From contig JAFGES010000103.1 of assembly GCA_016931455.1 (NCBI GenBank), forward strand, positions 1-64,000: DNA of 64,000 nucleotides. Reading direction: 5' to 3'. Every line of letters begins with the position of its first letter. Positions within the stretch are counted from its first letter, which is position 1. This DNA comes from Desulfobacterales bacterium (GTDB taxonomy: Bacteria; Desulfobacterota; Desulfobacteria; Desulfobacterales; JAHDSC01). A program made the translations under genes and the position numbers. The notes beneath the pieces are model-generated. The model worked only from the letters and a program-made list of their open reading frames with translations, ran no database searches and had not been told where the DNA came from. This document shows, in pieces, positions 1 to 9,647 of this stretch.

Positions 1-199
1 AAGTAATCAAGTAGGTCCAACAGAAAATGAGAAATATTATGACTACCAAAAACTGTTATAAGGCATGTCGCAAAAGAGCCGCACCCATTAGATTTCCGAC
101 ACACCATATCCCGCAAATGCACCATTGGGAAAATTATTCAGATGCCGCCCTTGGTCTTGCCGGTGCGGTTGAGAATGATCATGGGGGTAAAGTGTAACC
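1..199 (+). other. Left edge: possible gene tail and small ORF
   Basis: No firm gene. A reading frame open from the window edge (codons from position 2) stops at TAA 59-61 and could be the last 19 residues of a truncated upstream gene. An overlapping small ORF, 39-197 (52 codons), ends two bases before the start of the AlbA-type gene. I recognise neither. The purine-rich GGGGGTAA at 183-190 is a plausible ribosome binding site for the next gene. Confidence 0.3.
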
Positions 200-1657
200 A
201 TGAATATTCAATACCTGAGAAGTCTTATTCGTGAATTAATAGCCATGCCACATGAAACGGAATGGTTGGAATTTAAATGTAATTTTGCCGATCCTCAATC
301 TATTGGTGAATATTTATCTGCATTGTCAAATTCGGCTGCGATCAATGAGAAACATTTTGGATATATTGTATGGGGTATAGAGGATGCAACGCACATAATA
401 TCCGGTACCTTATTTAAACCTCGCCAATCAAAAAAAGGAAATCAAGAACTTGAAAGCTGGCTTACAATGCATCTTTCACCTCGGATCGATTTTAAAATTC
501 ATGAATTCACATATGATGAAAAACCAATCGTAATCTTTGAAATTCCATGCGCGAGCCATCTGCCGATAAGCTTTAAGGGGGTTGAGTACATCAGAATTGG
601 AAGCTACAAAAAAGCATTAAAGGAATTTCCAGAAAAAGAACGGCAACTATGGAATTTGTTCGAGCGGATTCCGTTTGAAATGCAAGTGGCAAGGCAGAAT
701 GTCGCTTCAGATGAAGCCCTGAAATTGTTAGATTATCCCGCCTATTTTGATTTGACCCATCAACCGTTGCCGGATAACCGGGAAGGAATTTTAGAAAAAC
801 TATCGTCCGAAAAAATGATAACCAAAAAGGATGGTGGAATATATGATATTACGAATCTCGGCGGGATAATGTTTGCCAGAGATTTGGATTCATTTGAGCG
901 GTTATCCCGAAAAGCGATTCGCGTAATTGTTTACAAAAATACAAATCGTGTTGAAACAATCAGAGAACAAACAGGTGTCAAAGGTTATGGTCCAGGGTTT
1001 GAAGGTGCAATTGCTTTTATAAACAATCTCTTGCCGGAAAATGAGGTTATCGATCACGCTTTACGAAAAAGTGTCCGTATGTATCCTGAAATAGCAATTC
1101 GTGAATTGGTTGCCAATGCTATTATCCACCAAGATTTCACTATTAGGGGTACAGGCCCCATGGTAGAAATTTTTTCCGACCGAATAGAAATAACTAATCC
1201 GGGAATCCCCTTAATTGATACATTACGTTTTATCGATGAACCACCGCAGTCAAGGAATGAAGCGCTAGCATCATTTATGAGAAGAATTAATATATGCGAA
1301 GAAAGAGGCAGCGGAATTGATAAGGTAATTTTTCAGGTGGAGTTTTTTCAACTTCCGGCTCCTGAATTTATCGTTTCTTCAAATCATACAAAAGCCATTC
1401 TATATGCACATAAAGAATTTGCAGAAATGGATAAATCCGACCGTATTAGGGCTTGCTACCAACATGCCTGTTTGCGGTACGTTTCAAATGATTTCCTAAC
1501 GAACACTTCATTGCGGGAACGATTTTCAATAGCAAAAAAGAATTATTCAATGGCTTCGAGGATAATTGCAGATACACTTGATAAAAATTTAATTAAAAGG
1601 CACGATCCTGAAAATCTGTCAAAAAAACAGGCAAAATACGTTCCTTTTTGGGCATAA
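200..1657 (+). CDS. AlbA_2 (Schlafen-like) ATP-binding putative transcriptional regulator
   Basis: Residues about 15-140 match the AlbA_2/Schlafen-type putative DNA-binding domain (ETEWLEFK near the start, then GYIVWGIED). Residues about 295-370 carry a GHKL-type ATPase region (RELVANAIIHQDF, the N-box-like helix, then EERGSGIDKV, a G-box-like loop). The C-terminus looks like a winged helix. The 485-residue length is normal for this widespread COG2865-type family. Such proteins are usually called transcriptional regulators, but substrates and targets are mostly unknown, and members occur in accessory and defence-like contexts. No partner gene is visible. Family assignment is good; function is inference. 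Confidence 0.8.
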   Translation: MNIQYLRSLIRELIAMPHETEWLEFKCNFADPQSIGEYLSALSNSAAINEKHFGYIVWGIEDATHIISGTLFKPRQSKKGNQELESWLTMHLSPRIDFKIHEFTYDEKPIVIFEIPCASHLPISFKGVEYIRIGSYKKALKEFPEKERQLWNLFERIPFEMQVARQNVASDEALKLLDYPAYFDLTHQPLPDNREGILEKLSSEKMITKKDGGIYDITNLGGIMFARDLDSFERLSRKAIRVIVYKNTNRVETIREQTGVKGYGPGFEGAIAFINNLLPENEVIDHALRKSVRMYPEIAIRELVANAIIHQDFTIRGTGPMVEIFSDRIEITNPGIPLIDTLRFIDEPPQSRNEALASFMRRINICEERGSGIDKVIFQVEFFQLPAPEFIVSSNHTKAILYAHKEFAEMDKSDRIRACYQHACLRYVSNDFLTNTSLRERFSIAKKNYSMASRIIADTLDKNLIKRHDPENLSKKQAKYVPFWA

Positions 1658-2198
1658 ATTTTATGTGACTGGTATGTGATTAAGGAATGATATATTTTTG
1701 TTTAAGACGCAATAAAAACGCCATAAATACGCAATATGGTAAATATATATACAGTAAATATAATATGTTAAGAATGAAAGGTTTTGCATTCTAACTTTTT
1801 TTAAATCATAAGTTTATGTGACTGGTGTGTGACTGACGATTCAACGACTAAAGTTTTACTGAGATAATATAAGATATAATCATGATCATGCAGTTTTTTC
1901 TTCCCGTCGTGAAAAACTGAATATATCCTTACTTGATTTTGCCGGTGAACTAATTGAATCCATTAACGACAAAGCAAGGGTTTTCTGCAATTCCGATATC
2001 AATCAGATGTGAGAACCCGACAACAACATTCTGTGGAGAGGCCATAGATGTATCCACTCGGTTTAAAAAAATAAAGATTGCATACGTATCTGCAAGATCT
2101 TAACCTAAAAAACTCCGATAAACTTTTGACAATGCAAAACAACAGAGAGATAATTGTTTAAAAACATCGTCTATCAAATATAACATGGGGAGGTTCCA
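1658..2198. other. Intergenic region with direct repeat and possible gene remnant
   Basis: This 541-base gap holds an imperfect 20-base direct repeat (1660-1679 and 1813-1832). It also holds an open frame without an early start codon at 1863-2012 (49 codons, ending at TGA) whose composition looks protein-like (LLDFAGELIESINDKARVF). That frame may be the decayed end of a gene. The last 20 bases contain GGGGAGG, the ribosome binding site of the next gene. Nothing else was recognised. Confidence 0.45.
1660..1832 (+). repeat. Pair of 20-base imperfect direct repeats
   Basis: TTTATGTGACTGGTATGTGA at 1660-1679 recurs at 1813-1832 with one difference (A to G at the fifteenth base). The copies flank 133 bases of very AT-rich DNA, and the first begins only three bases after the stop codon of the AlbA-type gene. 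They could mark a small excised or inserted element. No transposase is nearby. Confidence 0.6.
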
Positions 2199-2795
2199 AT
2201 GTACGCATTAGCTATAAACGGAAGTCCACGTAAGGGCGGGAATACCGAACTCCTCCTGAATGAGGTCCTCAGCAGTTTACATGATGCCGGGTGGGAAACG
2301 GAGCTTGTAAAGGTTGGCGGAACGGGAATTCGCGGCTGTTTGGCCTGTCAAAAGTGCTTTGGAAATAAAGACAATCAATGCACCATTGAGGGAGATAAAT
2401 TTAACGACATTTTTTCAAAAATGCTAAAGGCTGATGCTGTGATTCTGGGTTCCCCGACCTATTTTGCGGCTGTATCAGCGGACTTGAAGGCATTGATCGA
2501 AAGAGCCGGTTACGTTGCTTATGCCAACAATCATGCTTTTTCCGGGAAATTAGGGGCAGCGGTGGTTGCAGTTAGACGAGGCGGCACCACACATGTATAT
2601 GACACCATCAACCATATGTTCCAAATGTCAAGAATGATCATTCCCTGCTCAACCTACTGGAATATGGGCTTTGGCCTAAACAAGGGAGAGGTGCTTGAAG
2701 ACGAGGAAGGCATAGCTAACATGCGTCATCTCGGAAAATGCATTGATTGGCTCGGCAGGGCCGTTAAACCCCATATTGCCGACTATCCAAAGTGA
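2199..2795 (+). CDS. Flavodoxin-family / iron-sulfur flavoprotein-like NAD(P)H-dependent oxidoreductase
   Basis: The N-terminal strand and phosphate-binding loop GSPRKGGNTE (residues about 9-18) is the FMN-binding signature of the NADPH-dependent FMN reductase/Isf fold. The cysteine cluster CLACQKC...C (residues about 47-61) resembles the compact motif that binds a [4Fe-4S] cluster in archaeal and anaerobe iron-sulfur flavoproteins. LGSPTYFAAVSADLK is the second conserved flavin loop. Length 198 is typical. The start is supported by GGGGAGG 6 bases upstream. The gene is followed by a flavin reductase-like gene 78 bases on, so the two may form a small redox unit for detoxification or electron transfer. 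The substrate cannot be told. Confidence 0.8.
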   Translation: MYALAINGSPRKGGNTELLLNEVLSSLHDAGWETELVKVGGTGIRGCLACQKCFGNKDNQCTIEGDKFNDIFSKMLKADAVILGSPTYFAAVSADLKALIERAGYVAYANNHAFSGKLGAAVVAVRRGGTTHVYDTINHMFQMSRMIIPCSTYWNMGFGLNKGEVLEDEEGIANMRHLGKCIDWLGRAVKPHIADYPK

Positions 2796-2873
2796 TGGTT
2801 TTTCCAGGGTAATTGAGGGTGTACATAGTTAACTGTTTGGAACTATTACATTTGTTCCATAGGTAATAACAAC

Positions 2874-3410
2874 ATGACCAAAAAATCCTTTCCTCTATCG
2901 AAGGTCTATGGCTTACTCGAGCCGGGGCCGGTCGTTATGCTCACAACCGCCCGCAGTGGGCATCCAAATATTATGACCCTTTCGTGGCACACCATGATCG
3001 AGTTTGAACCGCCGATAGTGGGTTGCGTCATCAGTAATCGCAACCATTCCTTTGAGCTTTTGAAGGCAACCAACGAATGTGTCATTAACATTCCCACAGT
3101 GGAGATAGTTGAAAAGGTCGTGGGTTGCGGCAATTCCTCGGGGGCGAACATCGACAAGTTCAAGATGTTTTCCCTCACGGCCAAACCTGCCGAGCAAGTC
3201 GGCGCACCACTGATCGATGAGTGCTTTGCAAATCTCGAGTGCCGGGTGATCGACACGGATATGGTGGCCAAGTATTGCTTATTTGTTTTTGAGGTCATTA
3301 AAGCGTGGATCGATCCCACAGTGAAAGATCCACAGACGATTCATCATCTTGGAAGCGGCAACTTCATGATCGCGGGTGAAAGAATCAAGCTAAAGTCAAA
3401 GATGAAGTAG
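2874..3410 (+). CDS. Flavin reductase family protein (FMN-binding split barrel)
   Basis: The 178-residue product has the pattern of the flavin reductase-like/DIM6-NTAB family: PVVMLTTARSGHPNIMTLSW near the start (FMN phosphate region), then PPIVGCVISNRNHSFELL and NECVINIP. Family members bind FMN and either reduce flavin with NAD(P)H or act as small electron carriers in anaerobes. It lies directly downstream of the Isf-like flavoprotein in the same direction, so the pair may be co-transcribed. Antisense frames across it are shadows. Confidence 0.8.
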   Translation: MTKKSFPLSKVYGLLEPGPVVMLTTARSGHPNIMTLSWHTMIEFEPPIVGCVISNRNHSFELLKATNECVINIPTVEIVEKVVGCGNSSGANIDKFKMFSLTAKPAEQVGAPLIDECFANLECRVIDTDMVAKYCLFVFEVIKAWIDPTVKDPQTIHHLGSGNFMIAGERIKLKSKMK

Positions 3411-3518
3411 CGCCGGGAGGCTGTTCCTGCCTGCGCCGATGGTGGATCAAGTGGACTTGCCTTTGCCCTGAAAATATGTCATTAACACCCTCAAAGCCTG
3501 AAGAGGGAATCGCTTCGG

Positions 3519-4652
3519 ATGAGAAAAAAAACGGCGTTTTGCCTGTTTAAATATTTTCCCTACGGGGGATTGCAACGGGATTTTATACAAATTGCAACAA
3601 CTTGTAAGAATCGCGGTTATGATATACGAATATATGTGCTTTCCTGGGAGGGCAAAATACCGCTAGGTTTTGACGTACGTTTTGTTCCGGTTAAAGCATT
3701 GCAAAATCATACTCGTGTTCAAAAATATTTTCGATGGGTAGCAAATGATTTGGATCGTGATCCGGTGGATTGCGTCATCGGCTTTAACCGTATGCCTAGA
3801 TTGGATGTCTATTTTGCTTCTGATAATTGTTTTTGTGAAAAAGCTGAAAGGCAGCGGGGTTGGTTATATCGTTTCAGCGGGCGTTATCGTGTGTATTCAT
3901 CATTTGAAAAAGCGGTTTTCAGTGCGAAAAGTGATACGGTTGTGCTGTTGATTGCCGAATCCCAGCGCAAATCCTATTATTCCTATTATGGAACGTCGGA
4001 GGACCGGTTGAAGGTGCTGCCGCCGGGGGTTTCTAAAGAACTTAAAAAACCGGAAAATGCGACGGATATCAGAAAAGCGGTGCGTTGCGAATGGGGTGTT
4101 TCCGATAGTGAGTTTGTGCTGCTTCAAGTGGGGTCCGGTTTTATTACCAAAGGGGTCGATCGCTCTATTTATGCGTTGGCGGCACTTCCCGACGAATTGC
4201 GGAAACGAACCCGCTATTTTGTTGTGGGTAAAGATTGTCCGGGCCGATTTTTGCGGCTGGCGCATAAGTTGGGGGTTTGCGATCGTATCTGTTTTTTCGG
4301 CGGACGCGATGATATTGCGTGTTTGTTGCAGGGTGCGGATCTCATGGTGCATCCTTCCATTAATGAAGCCGGTGGTATTGTGCTTTTGGAAGGAATTATC
4401 GCCGGTTTGCCGGTAGTATGTACGGCGGCTTGTGGGTATGCGGTGCATATTGAACGCTCCGGGTGCGGATGTGTGATACCTGAACCGTATCAGCAGGAGA
4501 ACCTGAATCGATGTTTACGAGAAATGCTGACATCTGATAAACTTTTTGAGATGGGTCAATGCGGTTTGCAGTATGCCGAGGAAACGGATTTGTATAGTCA
4601 GCATGAAGTTGCAGCCGATATTATCGAGCAGGTGATCGAGTATAAGTCCTGA
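3519..4652 (+). CDS. waaG: Glycosyltransferase family 4, WaaG/RfaG-like (LPS core glucosyltransferase I)
   Basis: At 377 residues it matches the length of E. coli WaaG (374). WaaG adds the first outer-core hexose to inner-core heptose at the cytoplasmic face of the inner membrane. The N-terminus FKYFPYGGLQRDF holds the acceptor-side Gly-Gly loop. The C-terminal half has the GT-B donor motif EAGGIVLLEG (residues about 282-291) with the retaining GT4 EX7E pattern. The stop codon shares one base with the start of waaP, so the two are translationally coupled. No other LPS-core gene is adjacent. The exact donor sugar cannot be read from sequence. Confidence 0.85.
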   Translation: MRKKTAFCLFKYFPYGGLQRDFIQIATTCKNRGYDIRIYVLSWEGKIPLGFDVRFVPVKALQNHTRVQKYFRWVANDLDRDPVDCVIGFNRMPRLDVYFASDNCFCEKAERQRGWLYRFSGRYRVYSSFEKAVFSAKSDTVVLLIAESQRKSYYSYYGTSEDRLKVLPPGVSKELKKPENATDIRKAVRCEWGVSDSEFVLLQVGSGFITKGVDRSIYALAALPDELRKRTRYFVVGKDCPGRFLRLAHKLGVCDRICFFGGRDDIACLLQGADLMVHPSINEAGGIVLLEGIIAGLPVVCTAACGYAVHIERSGCGCVIPEPYQQENLNRCLREMLTSDKLFEMGQCGLQYAEETDLYSQHEVAADIIEQVIEYKS

Positions 4653-5464
4653 TGATCTATTTGACTAAAGAATTTGAGTCTTATTGGGCCGGCATGGATC
4701 CTTTCAAGGAAGTTGAAAAGCTTGACGGCGAGATGTTTCGGATAGTTAAGGCGCGTAAGACATTAAGGTTTGAACTAAACGGGAAGCGTTATTTTGCCAA
4801 GATCCATCGCGGTGTCGGTTGGCGCGAAATTGTCAAAAACCTGTTACAGTTCAAGCTTCCGGTGTTAGGCGCACAAAATGAATGGGCGGCTTTGAACAAA
4901 CTGAAAAAGCTTGGAGTGGACACGATGACGCCGGTGGCTTATGGCTTGCGCGGCAAAAATCCGGCAAGACAACATTCCTTTATTATCACCGAAGAGTTGA
5001 CAGACACTGAAAGTTTAGAAGATTTTTGCTGTGATTGGCTGAATAATCCTCCACCGTTTGCGCTGAAAAAAGCGTTGGTTGAAAAACTGTCTTGGGTGAG
5101 TCGATGCATGCATATTCACGGCATGAACCATCGCGACTATTATATTTGCCACTTTATGCTGGATATTTCCAAGGGACGGGAAAATATTGATCCGGAAAAC
5201 ATCAAAGTTTCACTGATCGATTTGCATCGTGCCCGGATTCGGCGTAAAACGCCCTATCGCTGGATGGTCAAGGATGTGGCGGGGATCTATTTTTCGACGA
5301 TGAATATCGGTTTGACCAAACATGATCTATTTCGGTTTATGAAAATTTACAGTAATAAGCCGTTGCGACAAACCTTGCACGAGGATTTTTCCTTCTGGTA
5401 CCGGGTTCGGAAAGTAGCTGAAAGGCTTTATCTGAAAGAGTTTGGGCGGAAACTCGATTTATAA
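4652..5464 (+). CDS. waaP: Lipopolysaccharide core heptose(I) kinase WaaP/RfaP
   Basis: The product is 270 residues (E. coli WaaP is 265) with the protein kinase-like fold. The catalytic loop reads HRDYYICHF with H160, R161 and D162; D162 corresponds to the E. coli catalytic aspartate. Upstream, a lysine in KRYFAKIHRG acts as the nucleotide-binding strand, and ITEELTDTESLEDF is the hinge region. LIDLHRARIR follows as the metal-binding segment. WaaP phosphorylates HepI of the LPS inner core, stabilising the outer membrane through divalent cations. It overlaps waaG by one base. Confidence 0.88.
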   Translation: MIYLTKEFESYWAGMDPFKEVEKLDGEMFRIVKARKTLRFELNGKRYFAKIHRGVGWREIVKNLLQFKLPVLGAQNEWAALNKLKKLGVDTMTPVAYGLRGKNPARQHSFIITEELTDTESLEDFCCDWLNNPPPFALKKALVEKLSWVSRCMHIHGMNHRDYYICHFMLDISKGRENIDPENIKVSLIDLHRARIRRKTPYRWMVKDVAGIYFSTMNIGLTKHDLFRFMKIYSNKPLRQTLHEDFSFWYRVRKVAERLYLKEFGRKLDL

Positions 5465-5826
5465 ATGTAATGTATAGACAGAGTCTGGATTTAAATAAAT
5501 AACCGGAATCTTAGCACACGGCATCCAATCGAAATGAATCGACCGGGATCAAACTGCCGGGTTGCGTACCCTTGATGAATAGAAAGTGTCTGAAAAGTAT
5601 AATGTTTTCATAGATGAACCCCAGTCAAGGGGCCGAAGAAGATGCATGACGCGAATGATATCAGCAGGGGGAAAGCAAGACATCCATGAAATCAATTTAA
5701 AACTGTGAATGTTCCGTCCGAACATTCCTCAACCCTATCCCTTAACGATGCCCCTTATCCCACCCGGAAGGGCATCAGAAATATTCATTTTCAAATAATT
5801 TCAATCTAACCGGAAAACTTTAGATT
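5465..5826. other. Intergenic region upstream of the metal-efflux operon
   Basis: No coding frame is supported in these 362 bases. The only structured element I see is the palindrome at 5707-5727, listed separately. The region marks the border between the LPS-core pair and the Bacteroidota-like efflux genes. Confidence 0.5.
5707..5727. promoter_or_regulatory. Palindrome, candidate operator of the efflux operon
   Basis: GAATGTTC and GAACATTC are perfect 8-base inverted arms separated by CGTCC, 100 bases before the cusA start. A two-fold-symmetric GTTC/GAAC site of this size fits a dimeric repressor such as a TetR-type regulator. No regulator gene is adjacent, so this is a structural observation with an inferred role. 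Confidence 0.35.
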
Positions 5827-8800
5827 ATGCTCAATAAAGTAATACGGTTTTTTTTAGAAAACAAACTCGTTACCCTTCTGCTTCTTATATTGTTCGTGGC
5901 ATGGGGCATTGCCGTGGCTCCGTTTGATTGGCATGTAGGTTTTCTTCCCCGTGACCCTGTTCCGGTGGATGCGATCCCCGATATCGGGGAGAACCAACAA
6001 ATTGTATTCACTCAATGGCCGGGCAGGTCGCCGCAGGACATTGATGATCAAATCTCTTATCCGCTTACCACTTACTTATTGGGAATACCGGGGGTCAAAT
6101 CCATCCGTAGCTCTTCCATCTTCGGTTTTTCAAGTATCTACATCATCTTTGCCGAAGATATTGAGTTTTATTGGTCGCGTTCTCGCATACTCGAAAAACT
6201 CAACTCTTTACCCTCGGGATTATTACCGGATGGTGTTCAACCGGCACTTGGCCCTGATGCAACAGCCTTGGGCTAGGTATATTGGTATACCTTGGAAGGC
6301 CGGGATAAAGATGGAAATCCAACCGGTGGATGGGATTTGCACGAAACCCGAACCGTTCAGGACTTTTATGTCAAATACGGCTTAAATGCTGTGGAAGGTG
6401 TTTCAGAAGTCGCCTCTATCGGCGGTTTTGTTCAGGAATACCAAATTGATGTCAATCCAAATGCCTTAAAGGCTTACAATATCCCTTTACATAAAGTCAT
6501 GCAGGCCGTTCAAAAATCCAACAAAGATGTGGGTGCCAAAACTATTGAAATCAATCAGGCTGAATATTTGGTGCGTGGCTTGGGATATGTGAAAAAAGTG
6601 GAAGATATTGAAAAAGCAGTCGTTGCAGTTCAAAACAATGTGCCTATCCGTATCAAGGATATCGGCGTTGTTTCATTAGGTCCTGCCACACGAAGGGGGG
6701 TGTTGGATAAAGATGGAGCTGAAGTGGTGGGTGGTGTGGTAGTTGTTCGTTATGGTTCAAATCCCTTACAAGTCATCAATCATGTTAAAGACAAAATCAA
6801 AGAGATTGCCCCTGGTTTGCCTAAAAAGATCCTTGAAAACGGGGTGGAAAGTCAATTGACGATTGTTCCGTTTTACGATCGCTCAGGACTGATTTACGAA
6901 ACTTTAGGCACTTTGGAAGAAGCCTTATCACTTGAAATTTTGATTACCATTCTGGTAGTCATCGTAATGGTTTACAACTTGCGGGCTTCCATTCTTATTT
7001 CCGGTTTATTGCCCATTGCCATACTGATGGTGTTCATAGCCATGCGGTACTTTGGTGTGGATGCCAACATCGTTGCCCTTTCCGGTATCGCCATTGCTAT
7101 TGGTACGATGGTGGATTTGGGGATAATTCTTTCTGAAAATATCATCAAACATATCAATGAAGTCCCACCCGGGCAAAAACTAATCAATACCATTTACAAT
7201 GGAGCCTCGGAAGTAGCTACGGCTATTCTCACCGCTGTTTCCACCACCATCGTAAGTTTCATTCCGGTATTTACCATGCAAGCGGCGGAAGGTAAGCTGT
7301 TTATCCCCTTGGCCTTTACCAAAACCTTTGCACTTCTTGCAGCTTTGCTGGTTTCTCTGTTGATTCTACCGGCGCTGGCGCATTGGTTTTTCGGATTTAA
7401 AATTAAAAGCGAATCGATCAAAAAGTACGGCAGTATTGTTTGGGTCATTCTTGGAATTCTTTTAATTGCATTCACTTATCTATGGCCAGGGGTATTGCTT
7501 TTGCTTTTTGCAGTGATCGGAACGATTAAAACACTTATAGCCGAGAAAAACATTGCTCTGCCGAATTTTATTTCCAAACTATTAAATTATGCTGAGTTGG
7601 TCATTGTGCTCATTGGGGTAGTTTGGATATTGACAAAATATTGGTTGCCCCTTGGCCCATCTCAATCCTTATTTTTGAATTTCCTTTTTATTGTCATTTT
7701 GGTCGGATTTATTTTGGGTGCTTTTACCCTTCTGGAATTTCAGTACAAACGCGTTCTTATATGGTGCTTAAATAATAAATTCAAGTTCCTGACCATTCCC
7801 GGGGTCCTCATTTTATTGGGTGCCAACATCTGGTTGGGTTTTAATTCGGTATTTGGTTTTGCGGCTAAAGGCTTCGATACGGTTGGATGGGATGTTCGGC
7901 CCACCAAAGTTTGGTCGGGCTTAACCCATACATTTCCCGGTATAGGCAAAGAATTCATGCCTTCATTGGATGAAGGTAGCTTCTTATTGATGCCGACTTC
8001 CATGCCTCATTCGGGAATTGAATACAACCGAAGAGTAGTCGGCCAATTAGATATGCTCCTGAGCAACATACCTGAAGTGGAACTTACGGTCGGCAAATTA
8101 GGACGTGTAGAATCAGCTCTTGACCCTGCACCGATTTCCATGTTCGAAAACATCATCAATTACAAACCGGAGTATGTATTAAACAGCAAAGGGCACAGGC
8201 AAAGGTTTAAGGTCGATGATGAAGAACGTTTTATCACCTTATCCGGAGATACCCTTACCAATAAGGAAGGATTGGAACAAGGTATTGAAGCCGCAAATCT
8301 AATCCCTGACGACAAGGGCATGTATTATCGGAATTGGCGCGAACACATTCAGTCACCTGATGACATTTGGAATGAAATTGTAAATGTGACCCAAATACCG
8401 GGAGTTACCTCCGCCCCCAAGCTGCAACCCATTGAAACACGATTGATCATGCTGCAAACAGGTATGAGAGCACCGATGGGAATAAAGGTGTACGGCCCTG
8501 ATTTAAAAACCATTGAAAATTTCGGCTTACAACTTGAAAATATTCTCAAAAAAGTGCCATCGGTAAAATCCGAAGCGGTTTTTGCGGACAGGATAGTCGG
8601 TAAACCCTACCTGCACCTGAATATTAATCGGGATGAAATTTCCCGTTACGGCCTCAATGTAGAAGATGTGCAACAAACCATCGAAACGGCCATCGGCGGC
8701 ATGAAAATCACTTCAACCGTGGAAGGACGTGAACGATTCCCCGTTCGGGTTCGCTATCCCAGAGAACTTAGAGATGATCCTGAATCATTGGGCAAAATTT

Positions 8801-9645
8801 TGATGCCGACGCCTACTGGTGCACAAATTCCACTATCGCAAATCATAGACTTTGAATATGTAAGGGGACCGCAGGCCATCAAAAGTGAAGAAACATTTTT
8901 AGTCGGGTATGTGGTTTTTGATAAGCGGGAAGGTTACTCGGAAGTGACAGTGGTCAATGATGCACGAAAAACCATTCAGGAGAGAATTGATGCCGGTGAA
9001 TTAACGGTTCCCTCAGGTGTGAGCTTCAAGTTTTCAGGTAGCTATGAAAATCAGGTAAGGGCCGAGAAGCGATTGTCTATCATCGTGCCGCTTGTTTTAG
9101 GCATTGTTTTTCTGATTTTATACTTCCAGTTCCGTTCCGTCACTACTTCACTGATGGTTTTTACCGGTATAGCAATGGCCTTCAGCGGCGGCTTTATCAT
9201 GCTTTGGCTCTATGGCCATAACTGGTTTGCTAACTTTGCTGTTTTCGGCACCAACTTCAGGAATTTGTTCCAAATGCACACGATTAATTTAAGCGTGGCG
9301 GTTTGGGTCGGTTTCATAGCCTTGTTCGGTATTGCTACCGACGATGGAGTTTTGATGGCGACTTATCTGGATCAGAGTTTCCAGCGAAACAAAACAGATA
9401 ATATAAAAGGGGTAAGAGCAGCAGTTGTGGAAGCGGGTCAAAGAAGAATAAAACCGGCGATTATGACCTCCGCCACCACCATAATAGCCCTTTTGCCGAT
9501 TCTATCTTCAACAGGACGTGGATCAGACATCATGATTCCAATGGCCATTCCTGCTTTTGGAGGGATGATGGTTGCTACGGTCACGTATTTCATAGTACCT
9601 GTACTTTATGCTATGCGGGAAGAATTGAAACTTAAAAAGAGCTGA
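5827..9645 (+). pseudogene. cusA: CusA/CzcA-family heavy-metal RND efflux pump interrupted by an in-frame amber codon
   Basis: The two open pieces, 5827-6276 and 6292-9645, lie in the same frame and join into one protein of about 1272 codons, the size of Bacteroidota-type CusA. A single TAG (6274-6276, codon 150) separates ATALG from VYWYTLEGRDKDG, where family members commonly carry Gln, so CAG to TAG is the simplest change. The larger piece keeps the RND transmembrane helices, including GTMVDLGIILSEN, whose Asp lies in the proton relay, and the C-terminal permease repeat. A downstream restart at TTG 6292 would lose TM1 and the first porter subdomain. The rest is undamaged, so recent inactivation, amber readthrough or a base-call error are all possible. 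tolC-like and cusB genes follow. Confidence 0.85.
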
Positions 9646-9647
9646 TT

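Noticed and set aside
2906-3319. Long minus-strand open frames over the flavin reductase gene
   Set aside because: They lie wholly antisense to a gene with clear family motifs, and show no motifs of their own.
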